A DNA stretch of 64,000 bases from Photobacterium sp. DA100 (GTDB lineage Bacteria > Pseudomonadota > Gammaproteobacteria > Enterobacterales > Vibrionaceae). How positions within the stretch are numbered: the stretch's first letter is position 1; every line of letters begins with the position of its first letter. The position numbers were made by a program, and so were the translations under genes. Positions 18,225-26,084 of this stretch are shown piece by piece. The stretch spans positions 1,984,001-2,048,000 of the forward strand of contig NZ_CP119424.1 in NCBI RefSeq assembly GCF_029223585.1, written 5' to 3'. The notes beneath the pieces are model-generated. The model saw nothing but the letters and a program-made list of their open reading frames with translations, was not told the DNA's origin and ran no database searches.

Positions 18225-18716
18225 ATGAAATACCATATCCATACATTCCGAAATGCCCTCGCTACCATTATCGAAACCCAGTCCTACCGCTACTGCGAAC
18301 TTCCTCGCTGGCAGGAACTCAATGCTTTTCCCTATGGCTCCTGTGATTTGGCCAACAACATGCTGGCGATGTATTTAAGAGAGCACGGCTATAATCCCAA
18401 AATGATCTGGTGCCGGAATGATCTGGCCGACTATCCTGAAATTCTCAGTCATGTCTGGCTCGAGGTAGATAATAAATTTGTTGATATCACCATCAATCAA
18501 TTTCCCCGGCTTATTCGAGAACGAGTACATATCGTCAATAAATATAATGTTGGTATTTTGAATGAAATTTATTTTCATTGCCGAGATACAGGCCAATTTG
18601 AAGAACGAGAAGTTGATCTGCGTAATCATGCAGGATGTGGCGATGCCATCTATCAAGCCGTAGCAACCCTCGCCCGGAAATTGTCACTCATTCACACCAA
18701 TAATGAATTAAAATAA
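18225..18716 (+). CDS. small protein with a transglutaminase/papain-like Cys-His-Asp pattern
   Basis: 163 residues; GGGAAGG gives a strong ribosome binding site for ATG 18225. I do not recognise a named family. The order YGSCDLANNMLAMYLREHGY (Cys40), HVWLEVDNKFVDIT (His76, Asp87) and NQFP resembles the catalytic arrangement of transglutaminase-like and arylamine-acetyltransferase-like cysteine enzymes: Cys at a helix start, then His and Asp on adjacent strands. There is no signal peptide or membrane segment. It stands alone. An enzyme acting on amide or thioester bonds is an inference only. Confidence 0.7.
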   Translation: MKYHIHTFRNALATIIETQSYRYCELPRWQELNAFPYGSCDLANNMLAMYLREHGYNPKMIWCRNDLADYPEILSHVWLEVDNKFVDITINQFPRLIRERVHIVNKYNVGILNEIYFHCRDTGQFEEREVDLRNHAGCGDAIYQAVATLARKLSLIHTNNELK

Positions 18717-18861
18717 AATCATCACACAAATATGGAAGCAAGCCAGCACTTTGTGCACCTTCCTGCACAGGGATAAAGAAATTTCATCACTGGATCACAA
18801 TATTCATTTCAGGGATGCAATATATTGCTGCCCACCTTGTGATGCAGATTAAACAAAAACA

Positions 18862-19962
18862 ATGAAAAAGAACCTTATTGCCCTTGCCCTTAGTGGCCTA
18901 TTGAGCCTTTCCTCGACGTCTATCCTGGCTGCAGATACAGCCCCACAGCAAAGTATCCAGGCCTCTGCGGAATACAGCCAGTTTATTACCAAGCGCCAGG
19001 TTGTCGACCAATTGCTGGCCGATGCAGTTACTGCCTTCAAGTCACCAGCCCGTATTTCCCATGCCGGATTTACCGCCAAAATGCCTAGCAACATGGAAAT
19101 TGTCACCAACCGCCTGCTAGAAGCATACCAGCTTGAGCCCTACCGTACCGACTTGCTGATCTCCGCCGCCAATGCCCAGATCTACAACAAGAACGTCGAC
19201 CGGGCGATTGAGCTGTTCGAGCAAGTTTTGGCCGTCGCCCCGCAAGATGTCGATGCCCATGCCTACCTCGCAGTATGGCAGCAGTTCAAAGGCAACAGCC
19301 AAGCTTCACTTGAGCACATGAACGCCCTCAAATCGCTCAATGCCGGCCGGGCTAACGATATCCAGCGTATCTTCGACACAGTAAATCGCATAGTGGCAAC
19401 GCCGCTGAAGGAAAAGCAAGATAAAGCCTACGAGGGCAACACGGCGATCATTACCCTTGGCTATGCCCTGAACCCGGACGGCAGCATGCACGATATTCTG
19501 GTCCAGCGCCTCGAAATGACACTGGCGATGGCCAAGGCACAACCGGACTCTCTGATAGTGCTCACCGGCGGCGTGCCGCGTAACCACAAAACCGAAGGCA
19601 AGCTCATGGCAGACTGGCTGGTTGAGAAAGGCATTGCCCGCGAACGCATTATCGAAGACAACTACGCCCGCAGCACCGTTGAAAATGCCCTCTACAGTAG
19701 CTATGCCCTGGCTCGCCATGACATCGACCACGCGACCATCATCAGCTCGGCAAGCCACGTGCGCCGCGGTCAGACGCTGTTCGAAATTGCCTCATGGCAA
19801 ACCGGGCCAAAAGGTATCACGTTCGATACCGTATCGGCCGCCGATAAGCCATTGGATGAGCTGAAGGTTCCTTCAGATGGTGAGTTGCTGGGTATCTACC
19901 GCGATGCTCTGCGTACCTACGGCATGTGGAGCTACCGCTCATACCCTCTTGAGCAGCGCTAA
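18862..19962 (+). CDS. DUF218 (YdcF/SanA/ElyC-type) protein with helical repeat N-domain
   Basis: 366 residues. The signal peptide ends around SILAADT (residue ~24), so the protein is probably periplasmic. Residues ~70-145 form TPR-like helices (RAIELFEQVLAVAPQDVDAHAYLAVWQQF). The DUF218 domain spans ~165-340, with AIITLGYALNPDGS, LIVLTGGVPRNHKTEG, IIEDNYARSTVENALYS and ATIISSASHVRRG. Family members are linked to envelope polysaccharide or precursor metabolism, but the reaction is unknown. E. coli YdcF lacks the repeat region. A clear terminator follows. Confidence 0.85.
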   Translation: MKKNLIALALSGLLSLSSTSILAADTAPQQSIQASAEYSQFITKRQVVDQLLADAVTAFKSPARISHAGFTAKMPSNMEIVTNRLLEAYQLEPYRTDLLISAANAQIYNKNVDRAIELFEQVLAVAPQDVDAHAYLAVWQQFKGNSQASLEHMNALKSLNAGRANDIQRIFDTVNRIVATPLKEKQDKAYEGNTAIITLGYALNPDGSMHDILVQRLEMTLAMAKAQPDSLIVLTGGVPRNHKTEGKLMADWLVEKGIARERIIEDNYARSTVENALYSSYALARHDIDHATIISSASHVRRGQTLFEIASWQTGPKGITFDTVSAADKPLDELKVPSDGELLGIYRDALRTYGMWSYRSYPLEQR

Positions 19963-19991
19963 GCCACTCGCTGAGCCATCATGCAGTAACC

Positions 19992-20016
19992 AAGGCAGCC
20001 GAATGGCTGCCTTTTT
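19992..20016 (+). terminator. rho-independent terminator after the DUF218 gene
   Basis: AAGGCAGCC-GAAT-GGCTGCCTT hairpin followed by a T run, 30 bases after the stop. Confidence 0.88.
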
Positions 20017-20050
20017 GATACGAGAAAAAGCCCACCGATAGGAAGCATGA

Positions 20051-20617
20051 TCAAGGCCTGGCCATCTGCTGCAACGCCTGCATATAAAAACCCAGTGGCC
20101 CCGCCATCATATCCACCTTGAGTTCGTCACCAGCCTGGCAGCTCATCGCCAAGGCATAACCATGCAGATAGTCCGCCAGCATAGACAGGGCATTGTTACG
20201 CAGTTCTTGTTCAAGCGAGAGTTCCTTGACCGCCAAATCAAAGCGTTCGGTGAAAACCGCTGCCGGGCCATGGGCGGTCATCCCCAGTAAGGTTTCCAAC
20301 AATCCCGGATATTGCGCCAGCAGGTTGAGGTAGCTCTCGCACAGCTTGGGCAGCTCATGCTGCCAGTCACCGGATGGCTTTGGAGTATAGATCTTTGCCA
20401 CCAGCGAGACAGTCACCGCTTCCAGTAGCGCCTGCTTGTTGGTGAAATAGTAATAAATCGCCATCGGATCGACTTCTAGGCTGGCAGCCAGCTTGCGGAT
20501 ACTGGGGATCTTGCTGTCTTTTGCCATCAAAGTGTTAGCACATTCGATGATCCGTTCTTTGCTCAAAACCGGCGCCGATGTCGACGGCCGCCCCCGTTTT
20601 TTCCCCTTGACAGTCAT
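20051..20617 (-). CDS. TetR-family regulator
   Basis: 188 residues, ATG 20617 with an upstream AAGAG. A basic N-terminus (MTVKGKKRGRPS) precedes the TetR HTH at ~18-65 (SIRKLAASLEVDPMAIYYYFTNKQALLEAVT). The C-terminal ligand domain is helical and similar in style to TetR class C-domains. It is divergent from the DHFR-like gene, with a near-ideal palindrome between them, so it most likely represses both. Confidence 0.9.
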   Translation of the reverse strand: MTVKGKKRGRPSTSAPVLSKERIIECANTLMAKDSKIPSIRKLAASLEVDPMAIYYYFTNKQALLEAVTVSLVAKIYTPKPSGDWQHELPKLCESYLNLLAQYPGLLETLLGMTAHGPAAVFTERFDLAVKELSLEQELRNNALSMLADYLHGYALAMSCQAGDELKVDMMAGPLGFYMQALQQMARP

Positions 20618-20642
20618 TCTCAGATCTCTTTAAACTTCACAC

Positions 20643-20661
20643 TATTCTACACTGTAGAATA
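20643..20661. promoter_or_regulatory. palindromic operator of the TetR regulator
   Basis: TATTCTAC-ACT-GTAGAATA is a perfect 8-bp-arm inverted repeat in the 109-base gap between the divergent TetR and DHFR-like genes. Size and position match TetR operators. Confidence 0.82.
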
Positions 20662-20726
20662 TTATAACCGAAACCCTAACGGCTATCCAGGCCGCATCAT
20701 TTTCAACCTCATACCAGGAGATCACC

Positions 20727-21260
20727 ATGGCAAACATTGTCTACATCGCAACCAGTCTCGATGGCTACATCGCCGATAAGAACGGCAATTTGGATTGGCT
20801 CCACAGTATTCCTAACCCTGAGGGTAATGACTTTGGTTTTCATGATTTTATGAACCGGGTGGATGCGTTGGTGATGGGGCGAAATACCTTCGAGACAGTG
20901 TGTGCTTTTGACTGCGAGTGGCCATACAGCAAGCCGGTTTTTGTCATCAGCAACAGCCTAAAGACCATTCCCGAGGGCTACCAAGACAAAGCATTTTTGG
21001 TCAGCGGCGAGCTGAACAACATCCTGGCAGATCTCAATGCGAAGGGATTCAACGAACTGTACATCGATGGCGGGATCACCATTCAAAACTTCCTGGCCCA
21101 AGATCTGATCGACGAGATGATCATTACGACTTTTCCCATTGTGCTGGGTGGAGGCAGCTCACTGTTTGGCGACTTACCTTCCCCACTCGCGTTTGAGCTT
21201 AAGAGCAGCGAGACCCTGCTTAATGCCATGGTCAAAAGCCACTACCTGCGACAGCGTTAA
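20727..21260 (+). CDS. dihydrofolate reductase-family (RibD C-terminal-like) protein
   Basis: 177 residues, AGGAG before ATG 20727. It shows the family pattern: VYIATSLDGYIADKNGNLDWL at the N-terminus, VDALVMGRNTFETV (~49-62), KPVFVISNSLK, ELYIDGGITIQNFLAQDLIDEMIIT and FPIVLGGGSSLFGDL. YyaP/YwjB-type members bind NADPH but their substrate is unknown. The divergent TetR gene suggests induction by a small molecule. Confidence 0.87.
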   Translation: MANIVYIATSLDGYIADKNGNLDWLHSIPNPEGNDFGFHDFMNRVDALVMGRNTFETVCAFDCEWPYSKPVFVISNSLKTIPEGYQDKAFLVSGELNNILADLNAKGFNELYIDGGITIQNFLAQDLIDEMIITTFPIVLGGGSSLFGDLPSPLAFELKSSETLLNAMVKSHYLRQR

Positions 21261-21415
21261 GGCTAGCTTTACAAAACAGTTGGGCGTGGCCATGGATCCA
21301 CGCTCAGCTACTATTCTTCCCCCTCAAACCCCACTACAAATCAGATCCTTATCGATACTTGCTGGGTTAACCCCAGCATAACTGACATTACATTTAAATA
21401 ATGGTCGGTAATATC

Positions 21416-21448
21416 ACTCTTAGAAAGGGCTGTTGCTAAGAGTAGCCC
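21416..21448 (+). promoter_or_regulatory. overlapping inverted repeats upstream of the serine hydrolase
   Basis: ACTCTTAG (21416-21423) pairs with CTAAGAGT (21436-21443). GGGCT (21427-21431) can instead pair with AGCCC (21444-21448). The two stems exclude each other. They lie 45-77 bases before the start codon and could be an operator or a leader RNA switch. Nothing else supports either role. Confidence 0.35.
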
Positions 21449-21492
21449 AACAGATTAGTTCCTACAGAGTGAAACATAAGAAGGTGAATTCC

Positions 21493-22797
21493 ATGAAACA
21501 GCGCCTACTAACCAGCCTTATGACAGCTAGCCTGATTGCCGGGCTAGGTACAGCACATGCCGCCGTAATGGACGGATTTCCAGCTTCAGGCGAGACCCAG
21601 GTCACCGCCAGTAACTGGACGCTGCCCACCTACAACCAATGGGCATTTCGCAATGTCGGTATCCACCCGTCAGTCATGGTGCCACGCGATGGCGAGACAG
21701 TTACGATCCCTTACAACATGAATGAAACCCTTGAGCAGGCGACCTTTGAATACCAAGGTGAAAAGGTCACTCTATTAGAAGCGCTGGCAGCTGATCACAC
21801 CGATGGGTATTTAGTGATCAAAGACGGCCAGATTGTCTACGAGCGCTACTTCGGTGAATTCGGGCCGCGAGATCACCACCTGTGGGCATCCAGCACCAAG
21901 TCATTAGTCGGGATGGCGGCAGGGATCCTAGTCGAGCAAGGCCAACTGGATACCGAGAAGAAAGTGTCTGCTTACATCCCCGAGCTGAAAAACAGCGCCT
22001 TTGCCGAGCGTACCGTTCGCGACGTGCTCAATATGATCACCGCGCTCGATTACAGCGAGGATTACGTCAACATGGAGCCGGGCGCAACCAGCACCGAGTA
22101 TTTCCGCCGCCTGGGCTTTATTCCCGCTTATGATCTGATGGCACTCAATCCGGCCAAGGACAACACCCCAAGAGGGATCCAGGCATTCCTGCCAAGCCTC
22201 GAACAGAACCCGGAGCTATCGCCACGGCATAAGTTCGAGTACCACTCACCGAATGTCGATGTCATCGGCTGGATCATCGAACGCCAGAGCGGCCAGCCGT
22301 TGCAGACCTATATTGCAGAGAATATCTGGGGCAAGCTGGGCACCGAGCACGATGCCTTCTTCATCACCGATATCGCCTACACGCCGGTGGCGACAGGCGG
22401 ATTCAACACCACGTTGCGTGACTTTGCCCGCTTCGGCCTGGCCATGGCCAACAACGGCCAGTACAACGGCGAGCAGCTCTTCCCGGAGAAATGGGTCAAG
22501 GACACCTTTATCCTGAGCGAGGAAGAGCGCCAGCATGTCCGCAAAAGTCAGTACAAAGATACCGGACATGTTACTTTCGACGACAAGCTAACCGGTTACA
22601 AGAACTTCTGGTGGATCCATGATGAGGAAAAAGGTATCGCCACCGCCCGTGGCGTGTTTGGCCAAACCCTGTACGTCAACCAAGACAAGAACGTGGTGAT
22701 AGCCACCTTCTCCAGCGCGCCAAGTGCCTCCAACGCCGCACGGGATAGCTACAAGCTGAAACTGGATCTCACCCATCAGCTAGCCGAGCAGCTGTAG
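21493..22797 (+). CDS. secreted serine hydrolase, class C beta-lactamase/NylB-like fold
   Basis: 434 residues from ATG 21493, preceded by AAGAAGG; the frame extends upstream without a better start. Signal peptide MKQRLLTSLMTASLIAGLGTAHA, cleaved near residue 23. Catalytic SxxK is Ser133-Ser-Thr-Lys136 in HLWASSTKSLVGMAAGILVE, and the second motif region is KFEYHSPNVDVIGWIIE. Family members include 6-aminohexanoate-dimer hydrolase and esterases with the class C fold. The true substrate is unknown, and calling it a beta-lactamase would be unsafe. Periplasmic. A terminator that is duplicated elsewhere in the window follows. Confidence 0.87.
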   Translation: MKQRLLTSLMTASLIAGLGTAHAAVMDGFPASGETQVTASNWTLPTYNQWAFRNVGIHPSVMVPRDGETVTIPYNMNETLEQATFEYQGEKVTLLEALAADHTDGYLVIKDGQIVYERYFGEFGPRDHHLWASSTKSLVGMAAGILVEQGQLDTEKKVSAYIPELKNSAFAERTVRDVLNMITALDYSEDYVNMEPGATSTEYFRRLGFIPAYDLMALNPAKDNTPRGIQAFLPSLEQNPELSPRHKFEYHSPNVDVIGWIIERQSGQPLQTYIAENIWGKLGTEHDAFFITDIAYTPVATGGFNTTLRDFARFGLAMANNGQYNGEQLFPEKWVKDTFILSEEERQHVRKSQYKDTGHVTFDDKLTGYKNFWWIHDEEKGIATARGVFGQTLYVNQDKNVVIATFSSAPSASNAARDSYKLKLDLTHQLAEQL

Positions 22798-22820
22798 CAT
22801 TACCGAGATGATATAACCAC

Positions 22821-22870
22821 TTCACCGCCTGCCCAGACCCGACCGGGGCCGGCGGTTTTTACGTTCACAA
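22821..22870 (+). repeat. 50-bp direct repeat, copy 1
   Basis: Identical over 50 bases to 36634-36683 in the same orientation. The match stops exactly at both edges (the next bases differ). It contains a complete rho-independent terminator and bounds the left side of the dihydroxyacetone module. Confidence 0.97.
22824..22860 (+). terminator. rho-independent terminator of the serine hydrolase gene (copy 1)
   Basis: ACCGCC-T-GCCC pairs with GGGC-C-GGCGGT (one mismatch) around an 11-base loop, then a T run. It starts 27 bases after the stop. Confidence 0.85.
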
Positions 22871-22907
22871 CAGGTATATAAATCCGTTTGATCTACAATA
22901 TAATTTT

Positions 22908-23135
22908 TTATTCCCGCTGCGCTTTCAGCTGTTTGATATGCTCAGAAAGTTTTAATGTGAAATAACCAATGATAACGAGCAACGAAGCATAAAGCGCTGC
23001 AACGCCATCGAATTCAAATAGTCTGACTTTATTCAGGGTAAGCGCTAAGAAAGTACCGCAGAGGACGGTCAATATCCAATAGTTGGCTCGGGCATGTTCA
23101 AGTTTATCTTCAAGTTGTTCTGGATTAAGTGTCAT
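22908..23135 (-). CDS. small two-TM membrane protein
   Basis: 75 residues. A polar helical N-terminus (MTLNPEQLEDKLEHARANY) leads to two hydrophobic segments (~19-35 and ~45-62), then a Lys/Glu-rich tail. Its ATG overlaps the stop of the DeoR gene (ATGA), so it is translationally coupled and last in the minus-strand operon. I know no family. Its position suggests a role with the regulator or the carriers of this module. Confidence 0.75.
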   Translation of the reverse strand: MTLNPEQLEDKLEHARANYWILTVLCGTFLALTLNKVRLFEFDGVAALYASLLVIIGYFTLKLSEHIKQLKAQRE

Positions 23136-23842
23136 TGGATAACCTCTATTACATGCTCAATGTTAACCATCGAACAGACTTTGAATGGGTATGCTTTTGA
23201 TTGTTTGTTTATTTGAGGGTGGAGAATAATATTACTCTTCTTTGCTTTTGATAGAGCGAGCCGTTGCCTGACAGCCTTGTTCATGCACTCACTGAGCGCA
23301 AAACCGTCACTGTCGATGCAGTCGACCTCAACAATCGCAATATCAATAGATTCGAATTCTCCTCTATAAATAAAATCAGGATAATGAAAGCTATCATCGC
23401 GTAGGCCAAAGCTGCCGCCCAAAAAATACATCCTGATGTTCGCTTTATTAGCAATTAGATGATGGACTCTGGGGTTATTCGTCAGAATCCTCAAGTCATG
23501 ATCAGGCAATATACTCACCAGGGTTTCAGCGAGATAAGGACTGTCGATATAAATATTGCAACCTTGGAAAATGGCAGGTAGTACCTGTCTGGCAATGAGC
23601 CTTTGATTGCAATCATTCCTTCTTCCCGTTTTCGACGGAGCGCCTGAATTTTTTGCTCCACCGTGATGCCGCCTTAACTTGCGTTGATCGGCCAGCGCAT
23701 TGAGATCCCGGCGAATAGTATAATTACTGACATTGAAATACTCCGCAAGCTCGGTAGTGCTAATAGCCTCTGATTCATTAAGCAGGGACAATATCTTTTC
23801 CCTTCGAATTTGTGATTTGGATGTTTTTACAATTTCTCTCAC
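23132..23842 (-). CDS. DeoR-family regulator
   Basis: 236 residues from a GTG start with AGGA upstream. DeoR HTH at ~10-65 (RREKILSLLNESEAISTTELAEYFNVSNYTIRRDLNALADQ), then a sugar-phosphate-isomerase-like sensor domain (NIYIDSPYLAETLVSILP, LRILTNNPRVHHLIANK, YFLGGSFGLRDDSF). DeoR sensors usually respond to phosphorylated sugars. It is co-directional with the gldA-dhaKL genes, 138 bases after the 7-TM gene, so it may sense a product of this pathway. Confidence 0.87.
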   Translation of the reverse strand: MREIVKTSKSQIRREKILSLLNESEAISTTELAEYFNVSNYTIRRDLNALADQRKLRRHHGGAKNSGAPSKTGRRNDCNQRLIARQVLPAIFQGCNIYIDSPYLAETLVSILPDHDLRILTNNPRVHHLIANKANIRMYFLGGSFGLRDDSFHYPDFIYRGEFESIDIAIVEVDCIDSDGFALSECMNKAVRQRLALSKAKKSNIILHPQINKQSKAYPFKVCSMVNIEHVIEVIQ

Positions 23843-23911
23843 GTCCCATCCTGCCCAAAAAATCTATTGCACAATGCCATGCATATGAAATAGAAGGTAA
23901 TTAAAGCGACC

Positions 23912-23940
23912 AAAGGGGGGATGGGATACCCCCCTTTTTT
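23912..23940. terminator. G/C-box hairpin terminator
   Basis: GGGGGG-8-CCCCCC flanked by AAA and TTTTTT. The long T run favours termination on the plus strand; read on the minus strand the same hairpin is followed by TTT and would end or attenuate the gldA-to-7-TM transcript before deoR. Direction is uncertain. Confidence 0.6.
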
Positions 23941-23979
23941 GTATTGAAGGATTTGCTTGAATTTGTTTATCCGATATTT

Positions 23980-24807
23980 TTAATTCACAAAGTGAGCATA
24001 ATCGAATGTGAAGAACGGCACAGCAATCATCAGCAAAGACCATGCAACTAGAATGACGTGCAGAACATCGTTCTCAGAGAACCAAATTTTCTTCTCTTTC
24101 CAAAGCACCTCACCAATACCTGCCTTCCAATACTTATCGTAGAAGTAGTATGAAGCATAAATCAGAGCCCAGGAGATCATGCAAAGCAAGTCATAAGTAG
24201 CGCCCGTCTTGATATAGCTTACCGTGTTGATGAAGATGAAAGCGATGAAGCTTGGCAGTGATGCCATCATCATAAATTCAAAGGTGATCACCGATTTAGT
24301 TGCGGTAAACGCACCCCAGAATGTAATGATAGTGTAGCCAACGGTCATGATCGCAGCATACCAAATGAAGATATCAAACCAAATTGACTCCGGTGGTATT
24401 GAGGAATAAGCAATTGCAACCGTCATTGCGTTCATACTCACCTGCTGGAAGATAAGGTAAATAACTTCCCACCATGTAGTCCACGAACACTCTTCACGGT
24501 ATTTGGCTTTGAGTTCGTAACCGAATGCTTGATAACTGGTACCGGCAATAATCGCGCCGACGCCCCAAAGGATCATCGAAATACCCCACCAAAAGCGCGA
24601 CATTTGACCATCTTGCATCACAAGGAACTGAACACCTACCAATGTGACGATAACACCCAACAGGTACACCCAAAACGTTGATGAAGGCTGGCTAATATCG
24701 AGTTCTTTGCCTAAAAAATTGACACGAACAAGCGGCTGCTCCTCGCCCCAATTCTGCTTAGTCAACGTGGGATGCTTAATCTCATGGACTTTCTCAAAAA
24801 TTGACAT
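23980..24807 (-). CDS. unrecognised seven-helix membrane protein of the glycerol/dihydroxyacetone operon
   Basis: 275 residues; AGAGGAAATT upstream gives a good ribosome binding site. After a ~40-residue polar N-terminus (MSIFEKVHEIKHPTLTKQNW) I count seven hydrophobic segments (near 43-63, 70-92, 109-132, 140-165, 173-196, 203-222 and 248-268). Two of them are rich in Trp and Tyr (RFWWGISMILWG, IYASYYFYDKYW). No known carrier motif is seen. It lies 50 bases after the MDR oxidoreductase gene. It could be a transporter, a membrane enzyme or a partner of the oxidoreductase; I cannot decide. Confidence 0.75.
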   Translation of the reverse strand: MSIFEKVHEIKHPTLTKQNWGEEQPLVRVNFLGKELDISQPSSTFWVYLLGVIVTLVGVQFLVMQDGQMSRFWWGISMILWGVGAIIAGTSYQAFGYELKAKYREECSWTTWWEVIYLIFQQVSMNAMTVAIAYSSIPPESIWFDIFIWYAAIMTVGYTIITFWGAFTATKSVITFEFMMMASLPSFIAFIFINTVSYIKTGATYDLLCMISWALIYASYYFYDKYWKAGIGEVLWKEKKIWFSENDVLHVILVAWSLLMIAVPFFTFDYAHFVN

Positions 24808-24857
24808 TTTAATTTCCTCTAAAAAGTCGAGGTTCAGCGAACCCCGACCTAACTCAA

Positions 24858-26003
24858 TTAATCTTCGTGGTCAGGAATAAGAACAAGCTTGCCAACATGT
24901 TTGCGGCTCACCAGTTCTTTTTGGGCTTCAACGATGTCTGAGAGAGGGAAGGTTTTAGAAAGAGCAGGTTTAATTTCACCTTTTTCGATGGCCTCAATCA
25001 CACTCGGGAATACCGCTTCATCCCAACCAGTACAACCAACAAGAGTCAGATCTCTTAGGTACATAGTACGGAAATCTAGATCAACGATTGGACCTGCGAT
25101 TGCACCAGAAGATGCGTACCGACCACCACGCTTAAGCAGTTTTAGGTTGTTTACGAAGTTCTCACCCGCTACGTTATCAATGATGATATCAACCGACATT
25201 TCACCCAGAACGTCTAGTGCATTTTTACCAAAGTCGATGACTTCATCAGCACCGTATGAGCGAACACGTTCGATTTTATCTTCACCTTCAGCAGCTGCGA
25301 TAACGTAAGCCCCACGACGTTTGGCAAGCTGCACAACCGCAGAGCCAACACCGCCAGATGCACCCGCAACATACACGCGATCACCCGCTTTTACGCCTGA
25401 GCGTTGAACCATATTTTCAGATGTGCCGTAGGCACATGGAATCGTGCCCAGTTCAGCATCGCTCCAGTCACACTCAACTGGGAATACTTCGCTTGCTGCA
25501 ATCTTCACATATTGGGCGAAGGCGCCGTCAAAATCAGAAGCCATCCAAATATTCTCACGAGATTCAAAGCCTTCGTGACGAATACAGGCACGGATGAGGA
25601 CACGTTTACCAACAAGGTGTTGATCAGCTTCATCTTTTGCTTCAACAACTAGACCAGCACAGTCGGTGCCTTGGATGAAAGGGAATGGCGTTGCTTCACT
25701 CCAGCCACCATCGCCTTCTTTCGCTGCTGCGCCCTTCTCTTCGTCGTTTTCGGACATATCATTGGTACTTTTCGTTACTTTTGATGAATACCAACCAAGA
25801 CGAGTATTGATTTCAGTATTATTGACACCAGCTGCAAGTACTTTAATTAATACTTCACCTTCGCTGATAACTGGCATTGGTACATCTTTGTACTCCAGCA
25901 TTTCATAGCCACCGTTACCCATGGTAACGACCGCCTTCATTGTTTTTTGGCCAGCCTTGATTTCGAAACGGCTTTTGTCATTGTTAATATTCATTTTAAA
26001 CAT
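24858..26003 (-). CDS. MDR-superfamily NAD(P)H-dependent oxidoreductase
   Basis: 381 residues from ATG 26003 (AGAGA upstream). Rossmann block GVKAGDRVYVAGASGGVGSAVVQLAKRRGAYVIA around 207-236, and typical MDR flanks (MKAVVTMGNGGYEMLEYKDVP, GEVLIKVLAAGVNNTEINTR). The position holding the zinc-ligand Cys in alcohol dehydrogenases reads NNTEINTR, so it is probably a zinc-free quinone-reductase-like member. A ~30-residue charged insertion (~75-100) precedes FIQGTDCAGLV. It lies between the MFS carrier and the 7-TM gene in the same operon. Substrate unknown. Confidence 0.85.
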   Translation of the reverse strand: MFKMNINNDKSRFEIKAGQKTMKAVVTMGNGGYEMLEYKDVPMPVISEGEVLIKVLAAGVNNTEINTRLGWYSSKVTKSTNDMSENDEEKGAAAKEGDGGWSEATPFPFIQGTDCAGLVVEAKDEADQHLVGKRVLIRACIRHEGFESRENIWMASDFDGAFAQYVKIAASEVFPVECDWSDAELGTIPCAYGTSENMVQRSGVKAGDRVYVAGASGGVGSAVVQLAKRRGAYVIAAAEGEDKIERVRSYGADEVIDFGKNALDVLGEMSVDIIIDNVAGENFVNNLKLLKRGGRYASSGAIAGPIVDLDFRTMYLRDLTLVGCTGWDEAVFPSVIEAIEKGEIKPALSKTFPLSDIVEAQKELVSRKHVGKLVLIPDHED

Positions 26004-26084
26004 AATATTTCTCTACTCTACTTCTTGCATGAGTCGACACTCATACTTTATCTAAACTAATTTTTATATTTTATGCGGGTTAAT

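Noticed and set aside
21493..22797. Antibiotic-resistance beta-lactamase
   Set aside because: The SxxK motif fits the class C fold, but the surrounding motifs resemble NylB-type and esterase members. Resistance cannot be claimed.
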